A stretch of DNA of 64,000 nucleotides. Source: Beaufortia kweichowensis (Eukaryota > Chordata > Actinopteri > Cypriniformes > Gastromyzontidae). The translations under genes were made by a program, and so were the position numbers. Shown in pieces: positions 13,001 through 22,696 of the stretch. Within the stretch, counting starts at the first letter, position 1. Every line of letters starts with the position of its first letter. Location: the NCBI GenBank assembly GCA_019155185.1, contig CM032805.1, forward strand, positions 861,001-925,000, read 5' to 3'. A model generated the notes under the pieces. The model did no database searches. It was not told the DNA's origin and saw only the letters and a list, made by a program, of their open reading frames with translations.

Positions 13001-16000
13001 GTCTTGCAACAAGTGATCATTTGTGTCATGACAAATCATGTACAAAGATGTAAAACCAGTGAGAAGTTATCGATGGACTGCCGCCATATTAAATGTACCT
13101 CAATCATCTGTAACGTTGACATTCAAAAACAAAACAAGTGTATATATAATATTGGTTATATAAAGCTTGAAGGATTCAATCACGGTTATAAGAAATTGAT
13201 AGTCAGTTTAGCTGTAAAAATCCTGATCAGAGCATCTCTAGTTAAATGACACGTATGTACTTCTGAGAAAAACACTTGATTTGTTATAATGATGTGTACT
13301 AACGTGAAGTGATCTGTCTTCAGTATGATAATATCCTGATGGAGGAATCTGCTCAGATCCTGGAGATTGAGACCTTCATCCCTCTCCTGCTGCAGGTACA
13401 TCTCAGAACTTTCAGCACTTTAATGAGGCTATTCCTGCGTTATGGAAGTCCATCAAAACTGGAAATCTAAATGCTCACAGAATGGATTTATTATCAATAT
13501 ATCGAATCATCTGTTTTTATTTTACTAATGTCCTGTTGATAGAGTCCAGACATCAGTCTATACAAGAGTTATCTATTATAAAAAATGTAAATATTCATGT
13601 GTTATGAAATGTGACGGTAAAGAAAACATGTTTTTGAGAGTCAAACACTTTGTAGGATTTCTGTGAATTAAAACACACACAGCAGAAGCAATAATACCCA
13701 ACAAATGAAGAAGAGATGACTCTTTAAAGAACATCAAATAGTTATTTTCATGTGTTAATTTATGAGGAATATGAACAATTCTGAAAACAGCACTTTAAAA
13801 TCACGATTTAAACATAGACAAATGCATTAAACACTTTTAAGAGAGACTCACATGAGGATTTAAACATCTGAACTACCAGTATAATTGAAACTGTTTTATA
13901 AAAACGTATATTGTCTTTATTTGTGCAGATGTTTGAAATGGTTACACTTTCACTTGTGTTGTGTTTATGAGGATCTCTGAGCATCAGATGGTTTATATGA
14001 CACTATTGTTCAGTGTTAAACAGCAGAATCCTCCTGATTTCATTAAGCATTGAGGAATGTAAATGAATGTAAAGAATGCTTACCGTAGCTCTCGCTCAGT
14101 TCCACGTGATGTAACGTCTGTTTCTGTGTAACACAGAACCCGGAGGACGGCTACAGTCGACTGAAACGCTGGATAATGATCGGTGATCATCATCAGTTGC
14201 CGCCCGTCATTAAGAACATGGCCTTTCAGAAATACTCCAACATGGAGCAGTCGCTCTTCACACGCTTTGTGCGTCTGGGCGTGCCGACCGTAGACCTGGA
14301 CGCACAGGGCCGAGCGCGGGCCAGGTTAGTACACTAGCAGTAGTTCACCTGAATAGAAACATTCTCGTATTAATTACTGGACAGCTGTTTTTTTCACAGA
14401 ACACAAATGATTCATTTTTTTCTGACGAAACATACATATAATAACTATGAGACATGCAAGAATCAATGCTGTTATAGTTTACTAAAAAATTATTAAAATT
14501 AAATATAATATTGGCTTAAATATTATTTAAAAACTTCAACTAAATGAAAATTAGACACCAAAATGATTAACGAATAATAAATCAAAATAATATTAAACCT
14601 GTCAAGCTATAAATGACAAAACAAATAAATTGCTAAAAATCAAACTAAAATTAGCATGTCAAGTACAAATATTGGAAGAAAAAGTAAAAATGTAAAAACT
14701 ACAATAAAAATATCAACAATTAAGCATTGTTTAGATTTTTATTGTAGTTTTTACATTTTTATTTTTTCTTCCAAAATTTGTATTGTTTTTGACATGACAA
14801 TAAAGAAATGCCATATTTTTCATGTGTTTATTGTAATCATAATGAGAATCAACATTGAGAATAATGTATAGTGTTTTTAAAACGCATTAATGTCACAAAT
14901 CGCTGACGTAAGTATAAGCCTTTAGATGAAAGTCTTTCTGATGCTCGTTCATTATCTGTCTTCCATCTTCTTAATAAGACTACAGTCTTACAATTACTAA
15001 TATCACAATATCACAAATATATACAATTAGTAATATGATGAGAAATTGTTACACTGTATTTACAAGCACTATAAATAAAACAACCCGATTACAAACCATC
15101 AGTTAGTTTCATGAATGTACATCTCACTGAAAAATTGCAATAATACCATGAATTCTGTGTTGTTTTCTATATTTCTATAACTACTTTTGTTATTAATTTC
15201 TAGATATGTAAAGAATGCTGTGCAACAAAGCACTATAGAAATCAATGTTAGAGAGTGAATGAATGAGATGACAGCAGAGGTTTGAGGATTGTTTTTCTCT
15301 TTGACAGTCTGTGTAACCTGTATAACTGGCGTTATAAGCAGCTGGGGAATCTTCCTCACGTTCAGATCCAGCCGGAATTTCAGGCTCCGAATCCCGGATT
15401 TACCTACGACTTCCAGCTCATTAACGTGGAGGACTTCAACGGCGTGGGCGAATCAGAACCCAACCCTTACTTTTATCAGGTGAGCACCTCGTCACGTGTC
15501 TGTGGACGGCGCGTGTTTCTGTGAACGCTTGACCGTCTGGAATGAGCGTTTGTTTCCGCTGAAGCTCCTCATTGTTCACAAGTGATGACCACGCGGCATA
15601 GAAATCACATGAGTCCAGTAAAGTGGACCTGGAGGGATTTGTCCTCTTTACGGTTTCCATGGTGACACGCGGCTCTAATGGCCCGTATGAATGAGCCTCT
15701 CGCGGGGCAATGGGACAGACGGCGTTTGCTCGATAAGCGTTTGCTGCGGTTGAAGAAACATTTCTCATTAGTAGCTTGTACTCTTATTAGTGTCCTTCCA
15801 GAAGCCATTGGCGTGTCTGCAGGGGTTGGTTAGTTAAAGTTTATGTTCTGCTCATAGACACAAAAATGGCTCTGAAACATCAGACGTGATTTGATAAACT
15901 GTAGTGGTTAGCAATAACGTGACAGGAAACGGTCCAAAAGTGCTGCTCTGTAGACTTCCATTAGCAGTGCTTTAACGTCATGATATTGTTTGATAATAGC

Positions 16001-19000
16001 AAAAATACTTAATATTAACAAGATGCTCCACTGCAGTTATCATGAACGGGTGGATTGCAACGCTCAATATGACCGCTCTGTTGACGGAAGTCCCGCCCTC
16101 CAGTAAACCGAACCAATCAATAAAGACTGAGGTTTCTCTAGGGGAGGGGCTGTTTACAGAGACTCGTTAGCCGACGGCTCGTAAGGCGCTAGCCAACCTG
16201 TGCACATGACCAGTAGCTAAAACGATCTCAAAAAAGGTGTTTTTTGCACAATTTAAGCTTAAGAAACAAAAGTGACGGCACAGTTAATGTCAGTTTTAAT
16301 TAACTATGATGTTAAATTGCGATTTTTTTTATTGCGATTTGTAGAAATATCTGCTTTCCCCATTCAAGTAGATGGGACTGTTGTCTTGTTGAGAGGCTTT
16401 GCAAACATGGCGGTGGAGTGAAGAGACTTTCGTAAACGTACTTTGGTAATAGACAGCGTATTCTGATAAACTGCAGCTAGAGCCGTACGATAATGAAGTG
16501 AAATGATATTCATGATTACTTTGCTCCGTTTGTAATCACAAATCACATATTAATTATATTATATACAGTATATTTATTTATTTTATATTACACCTAACAG
16601 CCAATTAATGCATGTTATATAATCTCCGCTCCAATAAGGAACCGTTTCTGACCTCACCATGATGATGTTTTGTGTTTGCTTTTAACGCATACATTTTGTG
16701 ACGATTATGCAGAATTATTCGTATTCATTATTGCAATTCAAATGTGATTAATCACACAGCTTTTAATATTATTACAAATGTATTTTAGTAAGGGTGTAAA
16801 GTAATATTGCGATTGTTTTACGATATAATGTGTTTCGGCTAATCTTACTGGTGAAGCTGCGTCAACATATTCTTCTTTACCTTCTTACCATCATTTTCAT
16901 TTTGTGTTCAAATAAAACAAATTTAAGATCTATTTATTTTTTATTTACATACAGTAGGTATGTAAATACATTTTAATACAATTAAAATGACAATTGTTAT
17001 TTCGTTAATGTTTTGGAAATAAATCTATTATTTGAATTTCAGTTTTTTTTTTTTTTTTTTAAATATCACAGTATGAAATCATGAAGCAAGTATCACATAT
17101 CTTATCATATCATATATTGTGAGCGACATATATTATTACACCTGTACATTTTGGTGTATGTGCTCACACTAGGCACTGTTGCTCTAAAGCGTGTCCAAGC
17201 GCACCCATCCCTACACCTGCGCTCACACTGATTATGATCCGAGTCCGGCCGTGCTTTCGTCATTACAGTGTCGCTGTTTGGAAGAAACACGCCTCTCACA
17301 GCACACTCCAGCAGAATGTTAACTTTGCTTTTTAAATAATTAGTTGCGCAGTTACACGCAGCACTCTCACATGTGCATCAATCTGTCGCTAATGTCGCTC
17401 AGAAATGTTCACGCAGTTGTGCTGTACGTATTAAAAGCAAGCATTTGTTCGCCAGAGCCCACCTCCTCGAGCGGGCCAAGTGAACCGCGCCCGAGCATGG
17501 TTCAGATGCACTCACACTACTTAAACGAAGCAGGCTTAAGGTGTGAAACGTGTCTGGGCACGCTTAATAACGTTTATTAGGCAAATAACATGTGTTTACT
17601 CCTGCTTTTGAAACATCCAACAACAAACGCATTGTTACTCCATAATATTTCTAAAAAGTATAATATAGTATAATTATATACTATTATAATTATAGAAAGT
17701 ATAATTATACTTCTTAAAGTATAATTTCTAAATGCATTTTTGATGTTTGGAGATGAAATAACATGAGATTCTGAATGTAATGTGATCCGTATGTGTGTTT
17801 GTGTAGAATCTGGCTGAAGCGGAGTATTCGGTGGCTCTGTACATGTACATGCGTTTGCTGGGATATCCCTCCGAGCGCATCAGTATACTGACCACCTACA
17901 ATGGCCAGAAGCATCTCATCCGTGATGTCATCAACCAGAGATGTGCTGGAAACTCCTTCTTTGGGCAACCTCATAAAGTAAGAGCAGCTGTAATGTGTTG
18001 TGTTTGTGACGTAGCGTGCGGCGGGTCTTCTCTGCACGTCCCTCTGCTCAGCATTCACTCTTCTGCATGCTTTGCAGCTGTGGACAGGCTGAACTTTGCT
18101 AGATTTGATTCTGACAGCAGAATTACTCACTAAAGATTGTACATCACTGCTGATGTCTAACGGTATGTCAGAAATGCTAAAACGAAGCAGATTTCAACAC
18201 GAGCTGATTCTGGCAGCAATGTGTATCAGATGAATACACAACGGTATAAGGAGGCAATGAACAACATTTTCACTATTGTATATCCAACAAATTCTGTCGA
18301 CATTTATTGACCCTCAGATTATTCAGAAATCTTGCTGAAGCGTAATAAAGATGTTTGCTGAATGTTTACAGTGTTCTTTTCCATAAGATGTCACTGACAG
18401 AGTAAATACCACTTGTGAAGATACAACAAAATAAGACTTTGATTTGCACTTTTTTGTATTTATGCAATTCATAACTTGCCATTTTATCGCCATCTCTGTT
18501 AAAACATAAAATTGCAGGATATTTTATGTTTTTATCTGACATTGAAATCAAACCCGACAACTCAAATTATAAATCAGAAGATGTAAGAAGACTGTTGTGT
18601 TTGTTAATAGTGTTTCTTGTTCTTTAATGGTGTTGAGCAGCTCCCACTACTCATTTACTTTCATTGTTCAAACTGATTTAGATTTTTAGATAAACCGTTC
18701 CTTTAAGTGACACTGAATTCAAAATCATATAATATGAACTTGTTAGTATAGACCAACAGTGTCAGGAAAAACTAGATGGTCAATGCAGAATTGGGCCACT
18801 CTCACTTATATATGCACACCATGTGTTAAACAGTGTGACGGCACGTGTCCACCCTCCCTGAGACATGCTGATAAATTTCACATTTCAAACCATCTGCTGA
18901 GAGGCAACGGTCCAGTAACCATGCCCGAGGACAAGCAGAATTATAATGACACATCAGCCTAGTTAAACGTTCAGGAAAAGCAAAATGAAATAAAAGAAAT

Positions 19001-21616
19001 GCTAGAATTGTCATCGGTGTCACTCTTGATTTTCTGTGAAGTACTAAACTAGGCTGAACTCTGGTGCATTGGTGCCTGATATGGGTCATGACTATCAGAG
19101 AGCTGGGCGGTTAAAAACCTCTATCGTTTGTAGGTGACCACAGTGGACCGATTCCAGGGTCAACAGAATGACTACATTATCCTCTCTCTGGTCCGAACCA
19201 AAGCTGTGGGACACTTGAGGTGAGTTATTTTGTCAGAAGAGTAGTCAGTCATTCTGTATCACATCTGTGTATGTACAGTGTTATGCCCTCATTATAGCAG
19301 TCAGGATTTCACAATCAATCATATAATCAAGATTGTGATTGCAGATGTTGCCTTCAACATAATTTTCACGTATTTATTTTATTTTCTTGCAGAGATGTGC
19401 GGCGGTTGGTTGTGGCCATGTCTCGTGCAAGGCTCGGTCTCTATATTTTTGCCAGAGTCTCTCTGTTCCAGAACTGCTATGAGCTGACACCAGCCTTCAA
19501 CCAGTTGACCGCACGACCCCTTGAAATGCACATCCGTCCTCATGAGTACTACACGTCTGTGAGTATAGCACACAAGTTTTACATGTCTGTGAGTATAGCA
19601 CACACTTATTACACATCTGTGAGTATAGCACACACATACTACTGTGAGTGGGAGTACTTCTCATCTGTGAATGTAGCACACGAGTACTTCTCAGCTGTGA
19701 GTATATCGCACATATACTAAACATCTGTGAGTAGGAGTACTTCTCATCTGTGAGTATATCACACGAGTATTTCTCATCTGTGAGTATATCACACGAGTAC
19801 TTCTCATCTGTGAGTATATCACACGAGTACTTCTCATCTGTGAGTATATCACACGAGCACTACACATCTGTGAGTATATCACACGAGCACTACACATCTG
19901 TGAGTATATCACATGAATACTTCTCATCTGTGAGTATATCACACGAGCACTACACATCTGTGAGTATATCACACGAGTACTTCTCATCTGTGAGTATATC
20001 ACACGAGCACTACACATCTGTGAGTATATCACACGAGTACTTCTCATCTGTGAGTATATCACACGAGTACTTCTCATCTGTGAGTATATCACATGAGTAC
20101 TTCTCATCTGTGAGTATATCACATGAGTACTACACATCTGTGAGTATATCACATGAGTACTTCTCATCTGTGAGTATATCGCACGAGTACTTCTCATCTG
20201 TGAGTATGTCACACGAGTACTTCTCATCTGTGAGTATATCACATGAGTACTTCTCATCTGTGAGTATATCACACGAGTACTTCTCATCTGTGAGTATATC
20301 ACATGAGTACTTCTCATCTGTGAGTATATCACACGAGTACTTCTCATCTGTGAGTATATCACACGAGCACTACACATCTGTGAGTATATCACACGAGCAC
20401 TACACATCTGTGAGTATATCACATGAGTACTTCTCATCTGTGAGTATATCACATGAGTACTTCTCATCTGTGAGTATATCACACGAGTACTTCTCATCTG
20501 TGAGTATATCACACATCTGTGAGTATAGCACTACACATCTGTGAGTATATCACACGAGCACTTCTCATCTGTGAGTATATCACACGAGCACTACTCATCT
20601 GTGAGTATGTCACACACAGTACTTCTCATCTGTGAGTATGTCACCGCAGTACTTCTCTCATCTGTGAGTATATAGCACACGAGCACTTTTCATCTGTGAG
20701 TATATCACACGAGCACTACACATCTGTGAGTATATCACATGAGTACTTCTCATCTGTGAGTATATCACATGAGTACTTCTCATCTGTGAGTATATCACAC
20801 GAGTACTTCTCATCTGTGAGTATATCACACAAGCACTACACATCTGTGAGTATATCACACGAGCACTACACATCTGTGAGTATATCACACGAGTATTTCT
20901 CATCTGTGAGTATATCACACGAGTACTTCTCATCTGTGAGTATATCACACGAGTACTACACATCTGTGAGTATATCACACGAGCACTACACATCTGTGAG
21001 TATAGCACAGGTTTGTGTTCTTCTTGTCTAAGTTTACTGCTGTCAGAGTGTCGGTGTTTCTGAACTTCTACAGTCAGCAGTACTCATGTGGACATCAATG
21101 ACCTCAAACTGTCTTCAGATGTCAAGAGGTGACATGGCAGATGGGTGGGAGAGGGCCACTGTCTCTTCTGTGTGTGTGTCTTTGTGTGAGGCTTGGAGCA
21201 GCACTTTTTACACACATGTGACTCTGGTCTCTCCCATCAGAGACAGGCACTGAGACAGAATGTTACATGCAAGATCTCTCTGAAATGTAATTCAGTATAA
21301 ACAAGGCATGTTTTATGGTGTGCTTTTTTTAATAAAAGAGAAATTAATGATAATATAATATTATATATTTTTGATGTATTTGCAATGTAACAACACATTG
21401 TAATAAACTCCCATATTTACTTGATATTTATACGTTTCTAATGTGATCAGAAACAGAATAATATTGAGTGGGCCGTGAACATTTAATATCTATTCCAGCA
21501 CTAGATTTATGTTCCTCATGGCATCGAGCACCACATTTTAAAACAACATTGTATGAAATAAATAGACAGTCAATAGTCTGTTTCATTACATTGCATCTCT
21601 CTTTCTCTCTCTCCTC

Positions 21617-21711
<95 letters not shown>

Positions 21712-22280
21712 ATAGAGGAGCGTTCCTCTCAGCCCGACCAGGTGGTCAAGGACATGCCGGAGATGGCTAACCTTGTGTACAACATGTACATGCACATGAT
21801 TCAGAGCACACAGCAAAACAGACAAGTAAGGGTGCTCAAATGATTTGGTGTTAAACAGAATAAACTAAATAATTACCATACGATCCTGTTACCTTTTGTT
21901 TGGTGCTTATTGCTAGAAATGATAGGAAAAAACAGGAACCATTTTAGTAACATGGTATATACTATTTTTTAAATCATCTTTGAGATGAAGATCGAGTCAT
22001 TTCAAGCCCTTGTCATTCATTATACGGTTTCTCTCTCCAGCAGAACCTTCTGGATCCTCCACGGCAGGCACCCGAGTCACAGACGCTGATGGAGGTTGAC
22101 GAGAAAAGTCCTGAGACTCAGAATGAGAGTGAACCACAGCGTGACGCTGATAAAGACCAGACCGAGTCTCAGAGCGAGATGAAGCAGGACCCTGATGAAG
22201 AGGAAGAACACGCTAAAATGCCCGAGCATCCGGGCAGAGACAGCGACAGCGGAGACAGCGATGAAGATGGAGAACCCTAA
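2306..22280 (+). CDS. aqr: Aquarius, intron-binding spliceosomal RNA helicase (35 coding exons, 1,455 aa)
   Basis: Joining 35 exons gives one uninterrupted frame of 4,368 nt. The product matches the Aquarius family along its whole length (human about 1,485 residues). Aquarius is a nuclear superfamily-1 (Upf1-like) helicase that binds introns upstream of the branch point as part of the intron-binding complex. It links splicing to exon-junction-complex loading and intronic snoRNP assembly. The order is an N-terminal all-helical region, central region, RecA1 with Walker A GPPGTGKT (residues 821-828), RecA2 ending in VAMSRAR (1290-1296), and an acidic tail. The start at 2,306 has A at -3 and G at +4; an in-frame ATG at 2,288 is in poor context. 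All introns are GT-AG. Poly(A) signal at 22,370. Exon blocks are listed separately. Intron 33 carries a repeat of the exon 33 donor. Confidence 0.97.
2522..2974 (+). other. aqr intron 2
   Basis: 453 bp, AT-rich, with donor GTGAGA and acceptor TTTTCAG. I see no gene, structured RNA or recognisable repeat in it. Confidence 0.8.
3857..4678 (+). other. aqr intron 7
   Basis: 822 bp, AT-rich, between exons 7 and 8. It contains short open stretches only, and the one reading into exon 8 is an intronic shadow. Nothing else is recognised. Confidence 0.75.
4942..5525 (+). other. aqr intron 9
   Basis: 584 bp. The last 170 bp before exon 10 are distinctly GC-richer and rich in GACC/CACGAC words. No known element is recognised there. 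Confidence 0.65.
5872..5990. repeat. AACCATGGTT-type short repeat in aqr intron 10
   Basis: Four or five copies of an AACCATGGTT-like palindromic word alternate with short AT spacers (ACCATGGTTTTACTAC, CAACCATGGTTAG, TTAACCATGGTTTTG, TAACCATAGTTATG). This is a common simple dispersed motif in fish genomes. The rest of intron 10 (5,591-6,359) shows nothing I can name. Confidence 0.55.
7193..10033 (+). CDS. aqr: aqr exons 15-22: central region before the helicase core, residues 407-818
   Basis: Exons: 7193-7313, 7407-7548, 8281-8459, 8540-8707, 8786-8955, 9093-9334, 9485-9628, 9964-10033. This is the most conserved part before the ATPase, with [20 protein letters not shown] and [13 protein letters not shown]. 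In the solved human protein the corresponding region holds the stalk and beta-barrel modules packed on the RecA core. A lysine-rich and acidic linker ([17 protein letters not shown]) is encoded in exon 21 and could serve as a nuclear-localisation patch. Exon 22 carries the Q-motif-like segment ([12 protein letters not shown]) just upstream of Walker A. Confidence 0.95.
7549..8280 (+). other. aqr intron 16
   Basis: 732 bp. Near 7,846 it has a palindromic GGCCGATATATCGGCC segment like that of common fish DNA transposons (compare TTTATCGGCCGATA near 12,945 in intron 27). No full element boundaries are visible. Confidence 0.5.
10034..10562 (+). other. aqr intron 22 with transposon-end fragment
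   Basis: 529 bp between the Q-motif-like exon 22 and the Walker A exon. Around 10,238 it carries TTGTTCACCCAAATAAATGA, resembling the GTTCACCCAAAAATGA end of the fish element seen at 1,130-1,230, in the opposite orientation. Otherwise featureless. Confidence 0.45.
10563..14324 (+). CDS. aqr: aqr exons 23-29: RecA1 ATPase domain with insertions, residues 819-1139
   Basis: Exons: 10563-10673, 10760-10869, 11229-11364, 11443-11652, 12611-12748, 13324-13395, 14137-14324. Walker A GPPGTGKT is at 821-828 and motif Ia THSNQALNQL follows. The DExx-box position reads EESAQ (1060-1064), where I recall EEAAQ in the human protein. GDHHQLPP (1093-1100) is the Upf1-like motif III, and DAQGRARA follows. 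All expected nucleotide-binding residues are present, so the ATPase looks intact. Exons 25-26 encode the insertion between motifs Ia and II. Exons 24 and 29 use GTTAG-type donors. Confidence 0.96.
11653..13323 (+). other. aqr introns 26 and 27 (flanking exon 27)
   Basis: Intron 26 (11,653-12,610) contains an AT-rich patch at 11,990-12,135 with repeated TACTGTAATATA/TAGTAAAT words of fish dispersed-repeat type. Intron 27 (12,749-13,323) contains TTTATCGGCCGATACG near 12,945. No genes are seen outside exon 27 (12,611-12,748). Confidence 0.5.
13473..13875. repeat. Dispersed repeat family A, copy 2 (longest)
   Basis: This copy lies in aqr intron 28. It joins the left part shared with copies 1 and 3 to the right part shared with copy 4. 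Right-hand landmarks are TTCTGAAAACAGCACTTTA and CTCACATGAGGATTTAAAC. Because it spans both parts it gives the best outline of the family (about 400 bp). No terminal inverted repeat or ORF is evident. Confidence 0.7.
14655..14800. repeat. Fold-back inverted repeat in aqr intron 29
   Basis: The left arm (about 14,655-14,712; GTCAAGTACAAATATTGG ... ACTACAATAAAAAT) is mirrored by a reverse-complement arm at about 14,737-14,798 (ATTTTTATTGTAGTTTTTAC ... TTGTATTGTTTTTGACATG). The loop is about 25 bp. In RNA this would make a hairpin of nearly 60 pairs. It is most likely a fold-back MITE. The surrounding AT-rich sequence of intron 29 may belong to the same element. Confidence 0.65.
15308..19558 (+). 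CDS. aqr: aqr exons 30-33: RecA2 domain, residues 1140-1338
   Basis: Exons: 15308-15479, 17807-17977, 19134-19219, 19393-19558. Motif IV-like [10 protein letters not shown], motif [20 protein letters not shown] and motif VI VAMSRAR are all present with the expected spacing, so the second RecA lobe is complete. Exon 33 ends at HEYYTS (codon phase 0), directly followed by the donor GTGAGTAT at 19,559. That boundary is the seed of the tandem array in intron 33. Further GTGAGT donors 30 and 60 bp downstream are in the same phase and would lengthen the exon by 10 or 20 codons. Confidence 0.95.
16055..16220 (+). repeat. Dispersed repeat family C, copy 1
   Basis: It is similar in reverse complement to 46,085-46,235. 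Shared words include CAATATGACCGCTCTG, CCGCC.TCCAGTAAA and TGTGCACATG.CCAGTAGC. It is GC-richer than the surrounding intron. The class is unknown; no ORF. Confidence 0.6.
17130..17570. mobile_element. Probable non-autonomous DNA transposon insertion in aqr intron 30
   Basis: This GC-richer block has GCGTGTCCAAGCGCACCC near its left side and a partly complementary GTGTCTGGGCACGC near its right. Repeated CGCTCACAC/CTCACAC words resemble zebrafish non-autonomous DNA transposons. Boundaries and class are uncertain. Confidence 0.4.
17978..19133 (+). other. aqr intron 31
   Basis: 1,156 bp between exons 31 and 32. It is unique-looking, AT-rich DNA apart from a possible fish-repeat remnant around 18,640-18,705 (CCCACTACTCATTTACTTTC). 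No gene or structured RNA is seen. Confidence 0.6.
19541..21010 (+). repeat. 30-bp minisatellite made from the aqr exon 33 / intron 33 splice donor
   Basis: About 49 tandem units of 30 bp. The founder unit is the exon 33 boundary itself: CATGAGTACTACACGTCT (last 18 exon bases) followed by GTGAGTATAGCA (first 12 intron bases). From 19,741 to about 20,500 the unit length is exact. Two main variants interleave, GAGTACTTCTCATCT and GAGCACTACACATCT, both followed by GTGAGTATATCACAC. Units are disturbed near 19,640, 19,710, 20,515-20,545 and 20,600-20,680. Most units keep the GTGAGTAT donor. The unit is a multiple of three and encodes a decapeptide of the type HEY(F/Y)(S/T)SVSI(S/A) in the AQR frame. 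That frame is open to a stop at 19,718-19,720, then open again for about 264 codons. The opposite strand is also largely open, a by-product of the unit length. Confidence 0.95.
21596..21708 (+). repeat. (CT)n microsatellite forming the exon 34 polypyrimidine tract
   Basis: About 110 bp of CT dinucleotides, with a few interruptions at the left, run directly into the acceptor TCTCTATAG at 21,711. The tract serves as an unusually long polypyrimidine tract for aqr exon 34. CT-repeat length normally varies between individuals, so acceptor strength could vary too. Confidence 0.9.
21712..22280 (+). CDS. aqr: aqr exons 34-35: C-terminal segment and acidic tail, residues 1339-1455
   Basis: Exons 21712-21825 and 22041-22280 (stop TAA 22278-22280). 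Exon 34 encodes [18 protein letters not shown], strongly family-like. Exon 35 encodes a Glu/Asp/Ser/Gln-rich disordered tail ending DSDEDGEP, poorly conserved and shorter than I recall in human. The exon 34 acceptor TATAG sits at the end of a CT microsatellite. A second AG four bases downstream would break the frame. The exon 35 acceptor is a NAGNAG (CAGCAG), so use of the second AG would drop one glutamine. Confidence 0.93.
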
Positions 22281-22369
22281 ACCATCTTTTCTGTTGTTTG
22301 CATTATTACTCTTTACTAAACATTGGGATGTGGAATCGTTCATTTATCTTTTTGTAAGAAGAATTTTGT

Positions 22370-22375
22370 AATAAA
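22370..22375 (+). terminator. aqr poly(A) signal
   Basis: AATAAA lies 90 bp after the aqr stop codon, giving a very short 3' UTR. Cleavage is expected around 22,385-22,400. Confidence 0.75.
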
Positions 22376-22559
22376 ACCAAATTAAACCCTCAGTGTCGAG
22401 TTGTAAAGTTTGTAGAGTTGTGAACTTGGACAGATACTTTGGTTTGTTTCTCGTGAGTGATTGCAGGCGGTGTGTTGTCATTACGCTATATGACAGCAGG
22501 TCACATGAATGTGTTTATTGTGTAACTCGTGACAGACATGCAGAAGAGTTTGTCTTCAG

Positions 22560-22696
22560 TTCTCTGTGCTTCTTCAGGCTCTCGCCCATCAGGAAACCAC
22601 AACGAGAGCTTTTGCGATTGAGAAACTTTACAGAGACCTAAACTTTACGACTGCAGGAAGAAAGAGATCTTTACACGAGCTACGAAGACAATCCCA
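22560..22696 (+). other. Candidate 5' non-coding exon of the small membrane-protein gene
   Basis: The sequence before a good donor (CCCA|GTGAGT, donor at 22,697) has no useful reading frame linked to the downstream ORF. Splicing from here to the acceptor TTTCTGCAG at 23,980 would place a short leader six bases before the ATG at 23,987. The upstream boundary is a guess. The exon starts within about 200 bp of the aqr poly(A) site. Confidence 0.4.

Larger units (their letters stand above)
15480..17806 (+). other. aqr intron 30 (largest intron, repeat-rich)
   Basis: 2,327 bp between exons 30 and 31. It contains family C repeat copy 1 (16,055-16,220), a poly-T stretch near 17,043, a transposon-like GC-richer block (17,130-17,570) and a palindromic AT-rich stretch at 17,650-17,735 built from TATAATTATA words. 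No coding exon is expected here, since exons 30 and 31 join in frame. Confidence 0.7.

Noticed and set aside
19750..20544. A 264-codon plus-strand frame in the array as a separate gene
   Set aside because: It is the amplified exon-intron boundary in the AQR frame, separated from exon 33 by a stop. Treated as repeat rather than gene.
19691..21008. Long minus-strand open frames (YSQMRST-type repeats) across the 30-bp array
   Set aside because: They follow from a stop-free unit whose length is a multiple of three. There is no promoter, splice or family support on that strand.
19541..21010. CRISPR-like appearance (regular 30-bp repeats)
   Set aside because: Units are contiguous with no unique spacers, in a vertebrate gene.
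21709..21715. Use of the second AG (GATAG) as the exon 34 acceptor
   Set aside because: It would shift the frame. Phase 0 from exon 33 and the family-like peptide require 21,712 as the first exon base.
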